Assembly (NCBI RefSeq): GCF_009749525.1
Contig: NZ_WOAC01000013.1
Location: 1 to 64,000, forward strand
Reading direction: 5' to 3'
Source: Mesorhizobium xinjiangense
GTDB lineage: Bacteria; Pseudomonadota; Alphaproteobacteria; Rhizobiales; Rhizobiaceae
Length of the DNA: 64,000 nt
In this document: positions 43,705 to 53,122 of the stretch, piece by piece
Layout of the letters: every line of letters begins with the position of its first letter
Numbering within the stretch: position 1 is the stretch's first letter
Translations under genes and position numbers: made by a program
The notes under the pieces: generated by a model
The model's database searches: none
What the model saw: only the letters and a program-made list of their open reading frames with translations
Told to the model about the DNA's origin: nothing

Positions 43705-45228
43705 ATGCAGGAGGGTCAGGGGATCTATACCGTGGAATTGTATCTGAAGGTCCGTCTGGCGTGCTCGGAAGGGATGACGCAGCGCGCGGCGGCGAAGCAT
43801 TTCAACATATCGCGCGACAGCGTGCGCAAGATGCTGTCGTATTCGACCCCGCCCGGCTATCGGCGTCAGTCGCCGATCCGGCGACCGAAGCTGGATGCGT
43901 TTGTTGCGACCATCGAGGGGTGGCTGGATGAGGACCAGAAGGTTCCACGCAAGCAGCGCCATACGGCCAAGCGGGTTTTTGATCGGCTTCGCGAGGAGTG
44001 CGGGTTCACCGGCGGCTACACGATCATCAAGGATTACATGCGCGAGCGCGCGCAGCGCCGCCAGGAGGTGTTTGTTCCGCTGTCGCATCCGCCCGGCCAT
44101 GCGCAGGCCGATTTCGGGGAAGCGTCGGTCGTCATTGGTGGGGTGGAATGCAAGGCGCGTTTCTTCGTGCTCGACCTGCCGCACAGCGACGGCTGCTATG
44201 TACGGGCCTATCCGGCGGCTGTGGCTGAGGCCTGGGTCGATGGCCACATCCATGCATTCGCTTTCTTCGGGGCCGTGCCGCAGTCGATCGTCTACGACAA
44301 CGACCGCTGCCTTGTGGCCAAGATCCTGGCCGATGGCACGCGCAAACGGGCGACGCTGTTCAGCGGCTTCCTGTCCCACTACCTGATCCGCGACCGCTAT
44401 GGCCGTCCAGGCAAGGGCAATGACAAGGGAAGTGTCGAGGGGCTTGTCGGCTATGCCCGCCGCAACTTCATGGTTCCGATCCCGCAGTTCGCGACATGGG
44501 AGGCGTTCAACGTCTGGCTGGAGGAGCAATGCCGCAAACGCCAGCGTGACAGGCTGCGCGGCGAGAGCGAGACGATCGGAGAACGGCTGCAGCGCGATCT
44601 CGCCGCCATGCGCCCGTTGCCGGCTTCGCCCTTCGATGCCTGCGACCAGGTCAGCGCAAAGGTGACGGCTCAGGCGCTGGTGCGCTACAAGACCAACGAC
44701 TATTCGGTCCCGGTCGCCTTCGGGCATCAGGATGTATGGGTCCGGGGCTATGTCGACGAGGTGGTGATCGGCTGCCGCGGCGAGATCATTGCCCGCCATC
44801 CCCGTAGCTGGGATCGGGAAGATGTCATCTTCGACCCGCTGCATTACCTGCCGCTGATCGAGCAGAAGATCAATGCGTTGGACCAGGCCGCACCATTACA
44901 AGGCTGGGACCTGCCCGGGGAGTTCGCCACGCTGCGCCGCCTGATGGAGGCGCGCATGGCAAAGCATGGCCGGCGCGAGTATGTGCAGGTGTTGCGCCTG
45001 CTGGAAAGCTTCGAGCTGGCCGATCTGCATGCAGCGGTGAAGCAGGCCCTTCAAATCGGGGCGATCGGCTTCGACGCGGTCAAACATCTCATCCTATGCC
45101 GGGTGGAGCGCCGACCACCGCGACTGGATCTGTCCATCTACCCGTACCTGCCAAGGGCGAATGTCGAGAAGACTTCGGCGAAGGCCTACATGCGCCTTTT
45201 GTCGAGCAATGCGGGAGAGGCGGCATGA
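43705..45228 (+). CDS. istA: IS21-family transposase IstA
   Basis: 507 aa. N-terminal HTH (LYLKVRLACSEGMTQRAAAK HFNISR region), then an rve-type DDE core: HAQADFGEASVVIGG (Asp), QSIVYDNDRC (Asp) and GKGNDKGSVEGLVGYARRN (Glu). C-terminal beta-barrel segment YKTNDYSVPVAFGHQDVWV. Full length and no interruption. The stop overlaps the istB start (ATGA), the usual coupling in this family. Confidence 0.92.
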   Translation: MQEGQGIYTVELYLKVRLACSEGMTQRAAAKHFNISRDSVRKMLSYSTPPGYRRQSPIRRPKLDAFVATIEGWLDEDQKVPRKQRHTAKRVFDRLREECGFTGGYTIIKDYMRERAQRRQEVFVPLSHPPGHAQADFGEASVVIGGVECKARFFVLDLPHSDGCYVRAYPAAVAEAWVDGHIHAFAFFGAVPQSIVYDNDRCLVAKILADGTRKRATLFSGFLSHYLIRDRYGRPGKGNDKGSVEGLVGYARRNFMVPIPQFATWEAFNVWLEEQCRKRQRDRLRGESETIGERLQRDLAAMRPLPASPFDACDQVSAKVTAQALVRYKTNDYSVPVAFGHQDVWVRGYVDEVVIGCRGEIIARHPRSWDREDVIFDPLHYLPLIEQKINALDQAAPLQGWDLPGEFATLRRLMEARMAKHGRREYVQVLRLLESFELADLHAAVKQALQIGAIGFDAVKHLILCRVERRPPRLDLSIYPYLPRANVEKTSAKAYMRLLSSNAGEAA

Positions 45229-45983
45229 GCACCGAAGCACCCGAGATCCTGCTTTCCCACACTCTCAAAACCCTCAAGCTGCCGACCTTCCAGCGCGAGT
45301 ATCAGAAACTGGCCCGGCAATGCGCCACCGAGGGCGTGGATCACACCGGATACCTCGCTCGCCTTGCCGAAAGGGAGATGATTGAGAGGGATCGCCGCAA
45401 GGTCGAGCGCCGCATCAAGGCGGCAAGATTCCCGGTCGTCAAAAGTCTCGACAGCTTCGACTTCGCCGCCATCCCGAAGTTGAACAAGATGCAGGTCCTT
45501 GAGCTCGCCCGTTGCGAATGGATCGAACGGCGCGAGAACGTCATCGCGCTCGGCCCCAGCGGCACGGGCAAGACCCATGTCGCGCTTGGACTTGGCCTGG
45601 CCGCCTGCCAGAAGGGGCTCTCCGTCGGCTTCATCACGGCCGCGGCATTGGTCAGCGAGATGATGGAGGCCCGCGACGAGCGGCGTCTGTTGCGGTTTCA
45701 GAAGCAGATGGCCTCCTGTCAGCTGCTGATCATCGATGAGCTGGGCTTCGTGCCTCTCTCCAAGACCGGCGCGGAGTTGCTGTTCGAGCTGATCTCGCAA
45801 CGTTACGAACGCGGAGCCACCCTGATCACCAGCAACCTGCCTTTTGACGAATGGACGGAAACGCTGGGATCCGAACGTCTGACCGGCGCCCTGCTCGACC
45901 GCATCACCCACCACGTCAACATCCTCGAGATGAACGGCGAAAGCTACCGTCTCGCCCAAAGCCGCGCTCGAAAGGCAGGCTGA
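45225..45983 (+). CDS. istB: IS21-family helper ATPase IstB
   Basis: 252 aa AAA+ ATPase related to DnaC. Walker A is GPSGTGKTH, Walker B LLIIDELGFVPL, sensor segment TLITSNLPFDEW, arginine-finger region SERLTGALLDRITHH. It assembles on target DNA and licenses transposition by IstA. The start at 45225 is fixed by the ATGA overlap with istA and by a GGGAGAGG just upstream. Confidence 0.92.
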   Translation: MSTEAPEILLSHTLKTLKLPTFQREYQKLARQCATEGVDHTGYLARLAEREMIERDRRKVERRIKAARFPVVKSLDSFDFAAIPKLNKMQVLELARCEWIERRENVIALGPSGTGKTHVALGLGLAACQKGLSVGFITAAALVSEMMEARDERRLLRFQKQMASCQLLIIDELGFVPLSKTGAELLFELISQRYERGATLITSNLPFDEWTETLGSERLTGALLDRITHHVNILEMNGESYRLAQSRARKAG

Positions 45984-46005
45984 AACCCCTCACAAAAACG
46001 CCGAC

Positions 46006-46062
46006 GCCGCAAGCGGGAAACTCTGCTCGGGCTACGCCCTCCCGGCGTTCCCCGCTTGCGGC
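46006..46062 (+). terminator. Strong hairpin downstream of istB
   Basis: 12-bp perfect stem GCCGCAAGCGGG (46006-46017) with CCCGCTTGCGGC (46051-46062) and a smaller nested GGGC/GCCC hairpin in the loop. It lies 23 bases after the istB stop and inside the right end of the element. No T-run follows, so it may block read-through with Rho or protect the element from outside transcription. Confidence 0.5.
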
Positions 46063-46265
46063 GCCAAGTGGCCTGCTTTTGCGCCGCCCAATGGCCGACT
46101 TTTGCTCCGCCGTTGACAGCTCGGACATCGTGGTTCCCGACGCAAAAACATGAGAGCGATCATTCTCACATTAAGTGCTAAAATCAAGCGATTGTTATTA
46201 TAATTAACTGCTAATTATCAGATTATGTGCCTGCGTAACACATTGATATTGTTGCAAGCCGATTC

Positions 46266-46946
46266 TTGAGGTTTAATGGAAAGTCACACAGGTCTTCGGC
46301 ATCGTCTTTGGACACGAAGGATCGACAGATCGCCCTGACCAAGCCGGAGATCGCCATTGAAGAGATCGACCGTGTCATTGCCTCCGGCGCGCGTTTCGGC
46401 TGCGTGCTGGCCGATTCAGGATACGGATCAAGTGGACCTTTCCGCCAGGCTTTGAGCGAGCGCGGTCCGCTGTGGGCGGTGGGCCTGTCGCGGCGCCAGA
46501 ACGTCTACCCGGCTGACGTCGCACTGATCTTTCCCGTCGCGAAAACTGGAAGGCGCCGCAAGTACCACATCCCCGACAGGCCCCCAGTCTCAGCCGAGGC
46601 GATGTTGGCCGATGAGAAATGGCAAAAGGTCAGCTGGCGGCGAGGTACCAAAGGTCGGCTGTCCTGTCTCTTCGTGGCCTGCCGTGTCCGCGTTGCGGAT
46701 GGCCATAAGCACCGGATGCTCGATGATCGCATGCAGTGCATGCCTGGCGACGAAGTCTGGCTCGTCGGCGAGCGGCGGTCGACCGGAGAGCAAAAATACT
46801 GTGTGTCGAACCTGCCGACCGATACCACCCTCAAGACGCTCGCCGCGACGATCAAAGCGAGATGGGTCTGCGAACAGGCACACCAGCAACTCAAGGAGGA
46901 GCTTGGGCTCGACCACTTCGAAGGCGCGTGCGGGTTGACGCATTAG
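46266..46946 (+). pseudogene. IS701-family transposase, truncated at both ends
   Basis: The frame reads RFGCVLADSGYGSSGPFRQA (catalytic Asp segment), later YCVSNLPTDTTLKTLAATIK and RWVCEQAHQQLKEELGLDHF (catalytic Glu segment), all typical of IS701-type transposases. The N-terminal half is missing, and the usual RSWTGLHRH ending after HFEG is replaced by GACGLTH and a stop. About 130 AT-rich bases of unknown nature (46130-46265) precede it. Its right edge lies against the cobalamin riboswitch. Confidence 0.75.
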
Positions 46947-46964
46947 CGCACGCTGGATAAATCT

Positions 46965-47150
46965 TGCCGCGGAAATGGTTCCCGCCGCCAGGCGGGTGAA
47001 AAGGGAACACGGTACGGCCGATCGGCCAATTCCGTGGCTGCCCCCGCAACTGTAGCCGTTGAGCCTGCCTCCATTCATGCCACTGATCGCAAGATCGGGA
47101 AGGCGGAGGCCAGAGCGACGAGACGGAAGCCAGGAGACCTGCCCTTTCCG
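46965..47150 (+). promoter_or_regulatory. Cobalamin (B12) riboswitch
   Basis: The conserved cobalamin-riboswitch core is present in order: GAAAAGGGAACACGGT (from about 46998), GGCTGCCCCCGCAACTGTAG (about 47036-47055), GCCACTG, GCAAGATCGGGAAGGC and the B12 box AGCCAGGAGACCTGCC (47128-47143). It lies 190 bases upstream of the btuB-like gene, on the same strand. Binding of adenosylcobalamin or another corrinoid should shut off expression of the whole uptake operon, probably by blocking translation or ending transcription in the 47151-47342 leader. Confidence 0.92.
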
Positions 47151-47342
47151 GTCACCCATGCTTGAATACGGGGTGTGTTCAGGCGCGGCCGTCCGTTGCG
47201 GTGACATCGAAAAATGTTGCCGCGCGCCGTGATGGCCGGGGATGATTCGCGCACGCTCATCATCACCTTCCCATCGATTCCGCCCGCGGTTTGTTCAACC
47301 CGGAGACGCCGCGCGTCTCTTGAGCCGCAAGGGGCAGGGCAT

Positions 47343-49286
47343 ATGCATAAGGGGTTTCAGATCGTCGGTGGATTGTCGCTGATGCTGACGACAGGCGTGG
47401 CAGCTCAGGAATACGAGCCCGCGACGGACGGCGACAGCACGGTGCTGGAGCGCATATTGGTGACCGACGGGCTGACGCCGGTTGCCGAAGCACGTTCGGG
47501 ACGCGCCTACACCGTGATCACGGGTGAATGGCTGGAAGCCAATCAGGTGCGCTACGTTGCCGACGCGCTGCGCCAGGTGCCCGGCTTCTCGGTCTCGCGC
47601 ACCGGCTCCTATGGCGGCCTGACCCAGGTGCGCGTGCGCGGTGCGGAGGCCAACCAGCTCCTCGTCATGGTCGACGGCATCGACGTCAGCGAAGTCGCGC
47701 AGGGCGAGTTCGATTTCTCCAGCCTGCTGGTCGACGACATCGACCGTATCGAGATCCTGCGCGGCCCGCAGAGCGCCTTCTGGGGCTCGAAGGCGATGGC
47801 CGGCGTCGTCAACATCATCACCAGGCGCGGCGAGCGCGACGGCTTTTCCGTGCGCGGCAAGTCGGAAGCCGGCACCGATGGCACCTGGCTTGGCGGCCTG
47901 TCGCTGAGCGGCGGCGGGACGAATTATGACGTCGCGCTTTCCGGCCTGTTCCGCGAAACCGGCGGCTTCAACATCTCCGATTTCGGTTCCGAAGACGATG
48001 GCGACCGCAACGCCACTTTCAACGGCAAGGTGACCGTCGACCTGACGCCGAACCTGACGGTCGACGGAACGCTGCGCTATGTGCATCGCGACAGCGACAT
48101 CGATGCGCAGGACTACAGCTTCGGCAACCCGACCTACGGTCAGGTTCTCGACACCGACGACGAGGCGAAGACGCGCGAACTCTTCGGCTCGGCCGGCGCC
48201 ACGCTGATCTCGCTCGACGGGGCGCTGACCCAGAAGGCGCGCTTCACCTTCGGCGATACCGAGCGTGAAAATTTCGAAAGCGGCGCGCGAAGCTCGTGGA
48301 ACGAGGGCGGCCGCTACACCGGCACCTACCAGGCGAGCTACGAATTCGACACGCCCGGCTTCCTCGACGCGACCCATCAGTTCACCGGCGGCTATGAGTG
48401 GGAGCGCGAAACCTTCCTGCCGTCGCATCTCACCGACAGGCTTTCGCGCAACTCCAATTCGCTGATCGGCCAGTATCGCGGCGATTTCCTCGAACAGGTG
48501 AGCGTCAATGCCTCTGTGCGACACGACTTCAACGACGCCTTCGATGACGCCACGACCTTCAGCCTGAGCGTCGCCTGGCGCGTTCCCGGCACCGAGGCGC
48601 GGCTGCACACCTCGGTCGGCACCGGTGTGACCAACCCGACATTCTACGAGCAGTTCGGCTATGTGCCGAGCGCCTTTGTCGGCAACCCGAACCTGAAGCC
48701 GGAGGAGAGCCTGGGCTGGGACATCGGCCTGGAATACGGCTTCTTCGACCGCGCGCTGGTCGTCGATCTGACCTATTTCAACCAGGATCTGACCAACGAG
48801 ATCTTCACCTCCTATGCCGGCCCGCTGCCGACCCCCGTCAACATGGATGGCGTGAGCGACCGCCAGGGCGTGGAACTGGCGGCGACCCTGAACCTGACGA
48901 ATGGCCTGAGTGCTACGGCGACCTACACCTATACCGACGCTGCCGAGCAGCAGGTGGCCGGCGGTCCGCAACTGCGCGAGGTGCGCCGTCCCGAACATTC
49001 GGGATCGTTCAATGTCGCCTACACCTTCCTGCAGAATCGCGGCCGGGTCTTCGGCGAGGTCGTCTTCAATGGTGACATGCTCGATCTCGACTTCTCGACC
49101 TATCCCTCGACGCGCGTAACGCTCGACGGGTACACCGTGGTCAATGTCGGCGGCAGCTACCGCTTCAACGACAGTTTCGAGGCCTTCGGACGGGTCGAAA
49201 ACCTGTTCGACGAGGATTATGAGGAGGTTCTGGGCTACAACACCCAGGGCCGCGTAGCCTTCATCGGTCTCAGGGGACGGTTCTGA
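47343..49286 (+). CDS. btuB: TonB-dependent outer-membrane corrinoid receptor BtuB
   Basis: 647 aa. Signal peptide MHKGFQIVGGLSLMLTTGVAA, then the plug domain (YVADALRQVPGFSVSRTGS; QLLVMVDGIDVSE; IEILRGPQSAFWGSKAMAGV) and a 22-strand barrel ending in ...VAFIGLRGRF with the terminal Phe needed for insertion. ATG 47343 is preferred over an earlier in-frame ATG at 47214 because it begins a proper signal peptide after AGGGGCAGGG. The cobalamin riboswitch upstream and btuFCD downstream make a corrinoid substrate very likely. Confidence 0.92.
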   Translation: MHKGFQIVGGLSLMLTTGVAAQEYEPATDGDSTVLERILVTDGLTPVAEARSGRAYTVITGEWLEANQVRYVADALRQVPGFSVSRTGSYGGLTQVRVRGAEANQLLVMVDGIDVSEVAQGEFDFSSLLVDDIDRIEILRGPQSAFWGSKAMAGVVNIITRRGERDGFSVRGKSEAGTDGTWLGGLSLSGGGTNYDVALSGLFRETGGFNISDFGSEDDGDRNATFNGKVTVDLTPNLTVDGTLRYVHRDSDIDAQDYSFGNPTYGQVLDTDDEAKTRELFGSAGATLISLDGALTQKARFTFGDTERENFESGARSSWNEGGRYTGTYQASYEFDTPGFLDATHQFTGGYEWERETFLPSHLTDRLSRNSNSLIGQYRGDFLEQVSVNASVRHDFNDAFDDATTFSLSVAWRVPGTEARLHTSVGTGVTNPTFYEQFGYVPSAFVGNPNLKPEESLGWDIGLEYGFFDRALVVDLTYFNQDLTNEIFTSYAGPLPTPVNMDGVSDRQGVELAATLNLTNGLSATATYTYTDAAEQQVAGGPQLREVRRPEHSGSFNVAYTFLQNRGRVFGEVVFNGDMLDLDFSTYPSTRVTLDGYTVVNVGGSYRFNDSFEAFGRVENLFDEDYEEVLGYNTQGRVAFIGLRGRF

Positions 49287-49289
49287 CGC

Positions 49290-50168
49290 ATGAAGACCCG
49301 ACGCGCATGGACTGGAGCCTTTCGCTGCGTGATGGCGGCCGCGGCCGCTCTCGCCTCATGGCCAAGCCTGCCCGCATCGGCAGATGAGACGCCGCGCCGC
49401 GTGGTTTCGATGAACCTGTGCACAGATCAGCTCGCCATGCTGCTGGCGGGTGACGGGCAGCTTAATTCCGTCTCCCATCTGGCCTCGAACCGCCAGGCCT
49501 CGGTGCTTGCCGACGAGGCGAAGCGCTATCGCGTCAATCACGGTCTGGCCGAGGAAGTGTTCCTGATGCAGCCCGACCTCGTGCTCGCCGGCACCTACAC
49601 CACGCGGGTAACGGTGGCGCTGTTGCGCCGGCTCGGCTTCCGGGTGGAGGCGTTCGAGCCGGAAGCTTCTTTCGACGATGTGCGGGCCAATATCCGCCGC
49701 ATGGGCGCCCTCTTGGGGCGTTCCGCGAGTGCCGAGGCGATGGTCGCGGCGCTCGACAGGGCGCTGGCTGAAGAAGCCGCCAGGCCGGGCGCGCCGGCCT
49801 CTGTCGCGCTTTACTCACCCAACAGCTATCTCTCCGGGCCCGGAACGCTGGCCGACGCCGCGGTCAAGGCGGCGGGTCTCGAAAACGTCGCCGACGCGCT
49901 GGGCATTGCCGGGGCGGGTCGCGTGCCGCTGGAGGCTCTGGTGATGGCCGATCCCGACCTTCTGGTCACCGGAGGCAGCGACTATGGCCGGCCGGCCCTG
50001 GCGCAGGAGAATTTTCGCCACCCGGCCTTTCAGGCGCTGGAGGCGCAAAAGACCGCCGTGACGGTCCCCGACAAATACTGGATCTGCGGCGCATCCTTCA
50101 CCGCCGAGGCTGTGCGCATCCTGCGGCGGGCCGCAGGCAGGGCGAACGTCGTGGAGCACGCCGAATGA
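49290..50168 (+). CDS. btuF: Periplasmic corrinoid-binding protein BtuF
   Basis: 292 aa. Signal peptide of about 31 residues (ending PASA-DET), then the PF01497 helical-backbone binding-protein fold: RVVSMNLCTDQLAMLL, EEVFLMQPDLVLAGTYTTR and MADPDLLVTGGSDYG. The gene starts 3 bases after btuB and overlaps btuC (ATGA). It takes the corrinoid from BtuB and passes it to BtuCD. Iron-siderophore binding is the alternative for this fold, but the riboswitch argues for corrinoid. Confidence 0.88.
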   Translation: MKTRRAWTGAFRCVMAAAAALASWPSLPASADETPRRVVSMNLCTDQLAMLLAGDGQLNSVSHLASNRQASVLADEAKRYRVNHGLAEEVFLMQPDLVLAGTYTTRVTVALLRRLGFRVEAFEPEASFDDVRANIRRMGALLGRSASAEAMVAALDRALAEEAARPGAPASVALYSPNSYLSGPGTLADAAVKAAGLENVADALGIAGAGRVPLEALVMADPDLLVTGGSDYGRPALAQENFRHPAFQALEAQKTAVTVPDKYWICGASFTAEAVRILRRAAGRANVVEHAE

Positions 50169-51166
50169 GTGAGAATGCCCGCTACCGGCTGGTTCTGGCC
50201 GTGCTGGCGGCGCTTGTCGCCGTCCTGTTCGCCATGTCGCTGACGGTCGGTCCGGCAGCCATAGGCTTTGCCGATTCCATCGCCGCGCTGTTTTCGAACG
50301 ACCGCGGCGCGATTGCGCTCATCATGCGCGAAATCCGCCTTCCGCGCGCCATTCTGGGGCTGATGATCGGCGCCACGCTGGGCCTCTCGGGCGCCGTGCT
50401 GCAAGGCTATCTACGCAATCCGCTGGCCGAGCCGGGCCTGCTCGGCATCTCCGCCTCCGCCTCGCTGGGTGCCGTGTTGGCGATCTATACCGGCCTTTCT
50501 GCGGCCTTTCCGCTCGGCCTGCCGCTTGCCGCGCTGGCCGGGGCCGTGCTCGCGGTCTTCATCGTGCAGGCGATGGCCGGAATTCGCGGCGGCACCCTGA
50601 CCATCATCCTCGCCGGTGTCGCTGTTTCCAGCTTCGCCGGCGCGATGACCTCGCTGGCGCTCAATCTGTCGCCGAACCCGTTTGCGGCACTCGAGATCGT
50701 CTTCTGGATGCTCGGCGCGCTGACCGACCGCTCGATGACCCATGTCTGGCTGTCTGCGCCCTTCATGCTTGTCGGCTGGGTCATGCTGGCGAGCCTCGGG
50801 CGTCCGCTCGACACACTCACGCTCGGCGCCGACGCCGCCCAGTCGATGGGCATCGGCATGCGGCGCGTTCAGTTCCTGGCTGTCTTCGGCACCGCGGCCT
50901 GCGTCGGTGCAGCCACGGCGGTTGCCGGCGCCATCGGCTTCGTCGGGCTGGTCGTGCCGCATATCCTGCGCCCGCTCGTCGGGTCGCTTCCCTCACGCTT
51001 GCTGCCGGCTAGCGCGCTGGGCGGCGCGGCGGTGCTGCTGGCGGCTGACATTCTCGTGCGGCTGATTGCGCCAAGCAAGGATTTGAAGCTCGGGGTGCTC
51101 ACGGCGATCGTCGGCGCGCCCTTCTTCCTGTGGCTCGTCTGGAAGACGCGGAGGGCGATGCTTTGA
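50165..51166 (+). CDS. btuC: Corrinoid ABC transporter permease BtuC
   Basis: 333 aa FecCD/BtuC-family permease with about ten helices, from RLVLAVLAALVAVLFAMSLTV. Typical segments are EIRLPRAILGLMIGATLGLS GAVLQG (start of the family motif), NPLAEPGLLGISASASLGAV and AIGFVGLVVPHILRPL. The start overlaps the btuF stop. It forms the inner-membrane channel. Confidence 0.92.
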   Translation: MSENARYRLVLAVLAALVAVLFAMSLTVGPAAIGFADSIAALFSNDRGAIALIMREIRLPRAILGLMIGATLGLSGAVLQGYLRNPLAEPGLLGISASASLGAVLAIYTGLSAAFPLGLPLAALAGAVLAVFIVQAMAGIRGGTLTIILAGVAVSSFAGAMTSLALNLSPNPFAALEIVFWMLGALTDRSMTHVWLSAPFMLVGWVMLASLGRPLDTLTLGADAAQSMGIGMRRVQFLAVFGTAACVGAATAVAGAIGFVGLVVPHILRPLVGSLPSRLLPASALGGAAVLLAADILVRLIAPSKDLKLGVLTAIVGAPFFLWLVWKTRRAML

Positions 51167-51948
51167 CGCTCCTGAAGCTCGACGATCTGAGCGCATTTCT
51201 CGGCGGCAGAAGGGTCGTCGACCAGGTTTCGCTCGCGGTCGGCGAAGGCGAATGCGTCGGCCTCATCGGCCCCAACGGGGCAGGCAAGTCGTCGCTCCTG
51301 CGCGCCGCGCTGGGTCTCGTTGCAGCCGCGGGAACGGTCGAGATCGCTGGCCGCGACGCCTCGTCCTGGTCGCCCCGCCAGCGCGCCCAGCACGTCGCCT
51401 ATCTGCCGCAGGATCATGAGATCGCCTGGCCGGTTTCGGTCGAAAGGCTGGTCGCGCTCGGGCGCGCACCGCATCGCGGTCGCTTCGCCGGCCTCGGCCC
51501 GCGCGACCGGACGGCCATCGAAGCCGCCATGCGGCGCATGGAGGTCGACCAGTTTCGCACTCAGCCGGCGACCCGGCTTTCGGGCGGCGAGAAGGCGCGG
51601 GTGCTGATCGCCCGCGCGCTCGCCCAGGAAGCGCCGCTGCTGTTGGCCGACGAGCCGACGGGCGGCCTCGACCCGGCGCACCAGATCACCCTGATGCGGC
51701 TGTTTCGCGCCCTGGCATCGGAAGGCAAGGCGGTCGTTGCCTCGCTGCACGACCTCGGCCTTGCCGCGCGCTGGTGCACGCGGCTGGTCCTCATCGACAA
51801 GGGACGCATTGTTGCCGACGGACCGCCCGATACGGTCTTGAACGAAGAGGCGCTGCGCGCCGTCTACGGCGTCACGGCCTTTCGCGGCGAGGCCGAGGGC
51901 GGGATGGTGCTGCAGCCGCTCGACATCATCGACACCGACAGACAATGA
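51163..51948 (+). CDS. btuD: Corrinoid ABC transporter ATPase BtuD
   Basis: 261 aa from a TTG start at 51163 that overlaps the btuC stop (TTGA) with GGAGGG 7 bases upstream; an ATG at 51130 lies inside btuC and adds unrelated residues. Walker A GPNGAGKSS, Q-loop in AYLPQDHE, signature RLSGGEKAR, Walker B LLLADEPTGGLD and H-loop SLHDLGLA are all present. It energises corrinoid import. Confidence 0.92.
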   Translation: MTLLKLDDLSAFLGGRRVVDQVSLAVGEGECVGLIGPNGAGKSSLLRAALGLVAAAGTVEIAGRDASSWSPRQRAQHVAYLPQDHEIAWPVSVERLVALGRAPHRGRFAGLGPRDRTAIEAAMRRMEVDQFRTQPATRLSGGEKARVLIARALAQEAPLLLADEPTGGLDPAHQITLMRLFRALASEGKAVVASLHDLGLAARWCTRLVLIDKGRIVADGPPDTVLNEEALRAVYGVTAFRGEAEGGMVLQPLDIIDTDRQ

Positions 51949-51959
51949 AGGAACGGGCA

Positions 51960-52994
51960 ATGAATGATTTCGCCACCCTGCTGCGCCAGCATCTCGCCGA
52001 CTGGCAGAGCGGCTGGAGCATGGGCAGTTTCGGCGCCATAGCCGAGTTCCACCAGGACGAGGGCGAACGGCCCGAGATCGATGCGCCCGACGAACTGACA
52101 AGGGCGACGGCGCGCGGCGCCATCCGCATCAACCGCGAGCAGGCAGGCGGGATCGTGCCGGTCGCCTATGAAACGCTGAGCCCTAGGCCGCACCGCTGGA
52201 GCCAGGCCGTCGCCCTGTGCCTGCCGGAGGCGGCGGCGCGGCGCAGCGCCCGCGCGGCACTCACCGAGCTCGGACCGGATAGGGACGCCATTCGCCCTCA
52301 GGACCGTGACGCCGTGCTCTTCGACATGGGTCTTGCCCTGCCGCAATGCGACTTCTGCATCCGCACCGGCGATACGGACCTCATCGCGGTGCTACGCAAG
52401 GCCGAAGGCCGATCGATCTTCGCGCCCGACAATCACACGATGGGCGCCATCCTGAAGGTTCATCCGCATCGCATCGCGCTGACGAGTATCGGGCGCGTGG
52501 AGGTCTACCAGAAGATCGGCGGCCCGGACACCGGCGGCGTCTCGCCGCCCGGCCCGCATTCCCATGTCCTGCCCAAGCTCTTGCGGACCGGCCGCACTCA
52601 TTCGGCCAATACGCCGATCCCGGAGGGGCTCCTTCCGCTCGGGGCGCTGCATCCGGGCAATCCGGTCATTGGGCCGATGGGCGAAGACCAGGCGTTCGAT
52701 CCGGCATTGCACAAGGCGTTCCAGGCGCTGCATTCGGCCTATGGTCCGCCGGGTATGGCGGCGGTCAAGGACAGCGTGCTCGGCGCTGTCGAAGCGGGAG
52801 AAGAGCCGGCCGCCTTCGCGCCGCCGCCCGGACGCGCCGAACGCGCCGCGGTGAGGCTGGCGCTCAGGCAACAGGCGCGCGCAGCGGAGGCCTTGGGCGA
52901 TGCGGCGGGCCTGGCACGCCTTCAGGCTTGGCTGGCGGTCTTCGAGCCGGGCGGCGCGTCCGAGGCCGAGGAGGACGACGCGCCCGGCTATTGA
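51960..52994 (+). CDS. DUF6925-type protein, last gene of the corrinoid operon
   Basis: 344 aa, cytoplasmic, no membrane segment. I recognise it only as the conserved protein that follows btuFCD in many alphaproteobacteria (DUF6925 as far as I can tell by eye). Markers are DWQSGWSMGSFGAIAEFHQD near the N-terminus and the central FDMGLALPQCDFCIRTGD with a CDFC motif; His-rich HTMGAILKVHPHRIAL and GPHSHVLP follow. ATG 51960 is preceded by GAAGGA at 8 bases and lies 12 bases after btuD. Co-regulation by the riboswitch suggests a role in corrinoid handling or remodelling; no activity is known to me. Confidence 0.75.
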   Translation: MNDFATLLRQHLADWQSGWSMGSFGAIAEFHQDEGERPEIDAPDELTRATARGAIRINREQAGGIVPVAYETLSPRPHRWSQAVALCLPEAAARRSARAALTELGPDRDAIRPQDRDAVLFDMGLALPQCDFCIRTGDTDLIAVLRKAEGRSIFAPDNHTMGAILKVHPHRIALTSIGRVEVYQKIGGPDTGGVSPPGPHSHVLPKLLRTGRTHSANTPIPEGLLPLGALHPGNPVIGPMGEDQAFDPALHKAFQALHSAYGPPGMAAVKDSVLGAVEAGEEPAAFAPPPGRAERAAVRLALRQQARAAEALGDAAGLARLQAWLAVFEPGGASEAEEDDAPGY

Positions 52995-53122
52995 GCCAGG
53001 TCGGGAGGAGCCGTCCCGCTCTCGTGGTTCGACAAGGCAACAAGAGAACTCGCCATGGTGCGTGCGAGCCAAGGCGATAAGGTCGAGCTGGTCGGGCGCT
53101 ACCAGGCCGGCACGCGGGGGCG

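Larger units (their letters stand above)
43610..46118. mobile_element. Complete IS21-family insertion sequence (about 2.5 kb)
   Basis: Contains istA and istB in the usual overlapping order. The left end starts TGAGAGCGGCGGTGCAAAA (43610) and the right end, read inward, starts TGTCAACGGCGGAGCAAAA (46118). Both ends hold a second copy of a GGCGGCG-AAAAG-type site about 45 bases further in, as expected for the multiple terminal transposase sites of IS21 elements. No clear 4-8 bp target duplication. Both genes look intact, so the element may be active. Confidence 0.8.

Noticed and set aside
46130-46265. AT-rich stretch as a replication origin or promoter
   Set aside because: No iterons, DnaA boxes or adjacent replication genes; it lies between an IS21 end and an IS701 remnant and looks like debris.
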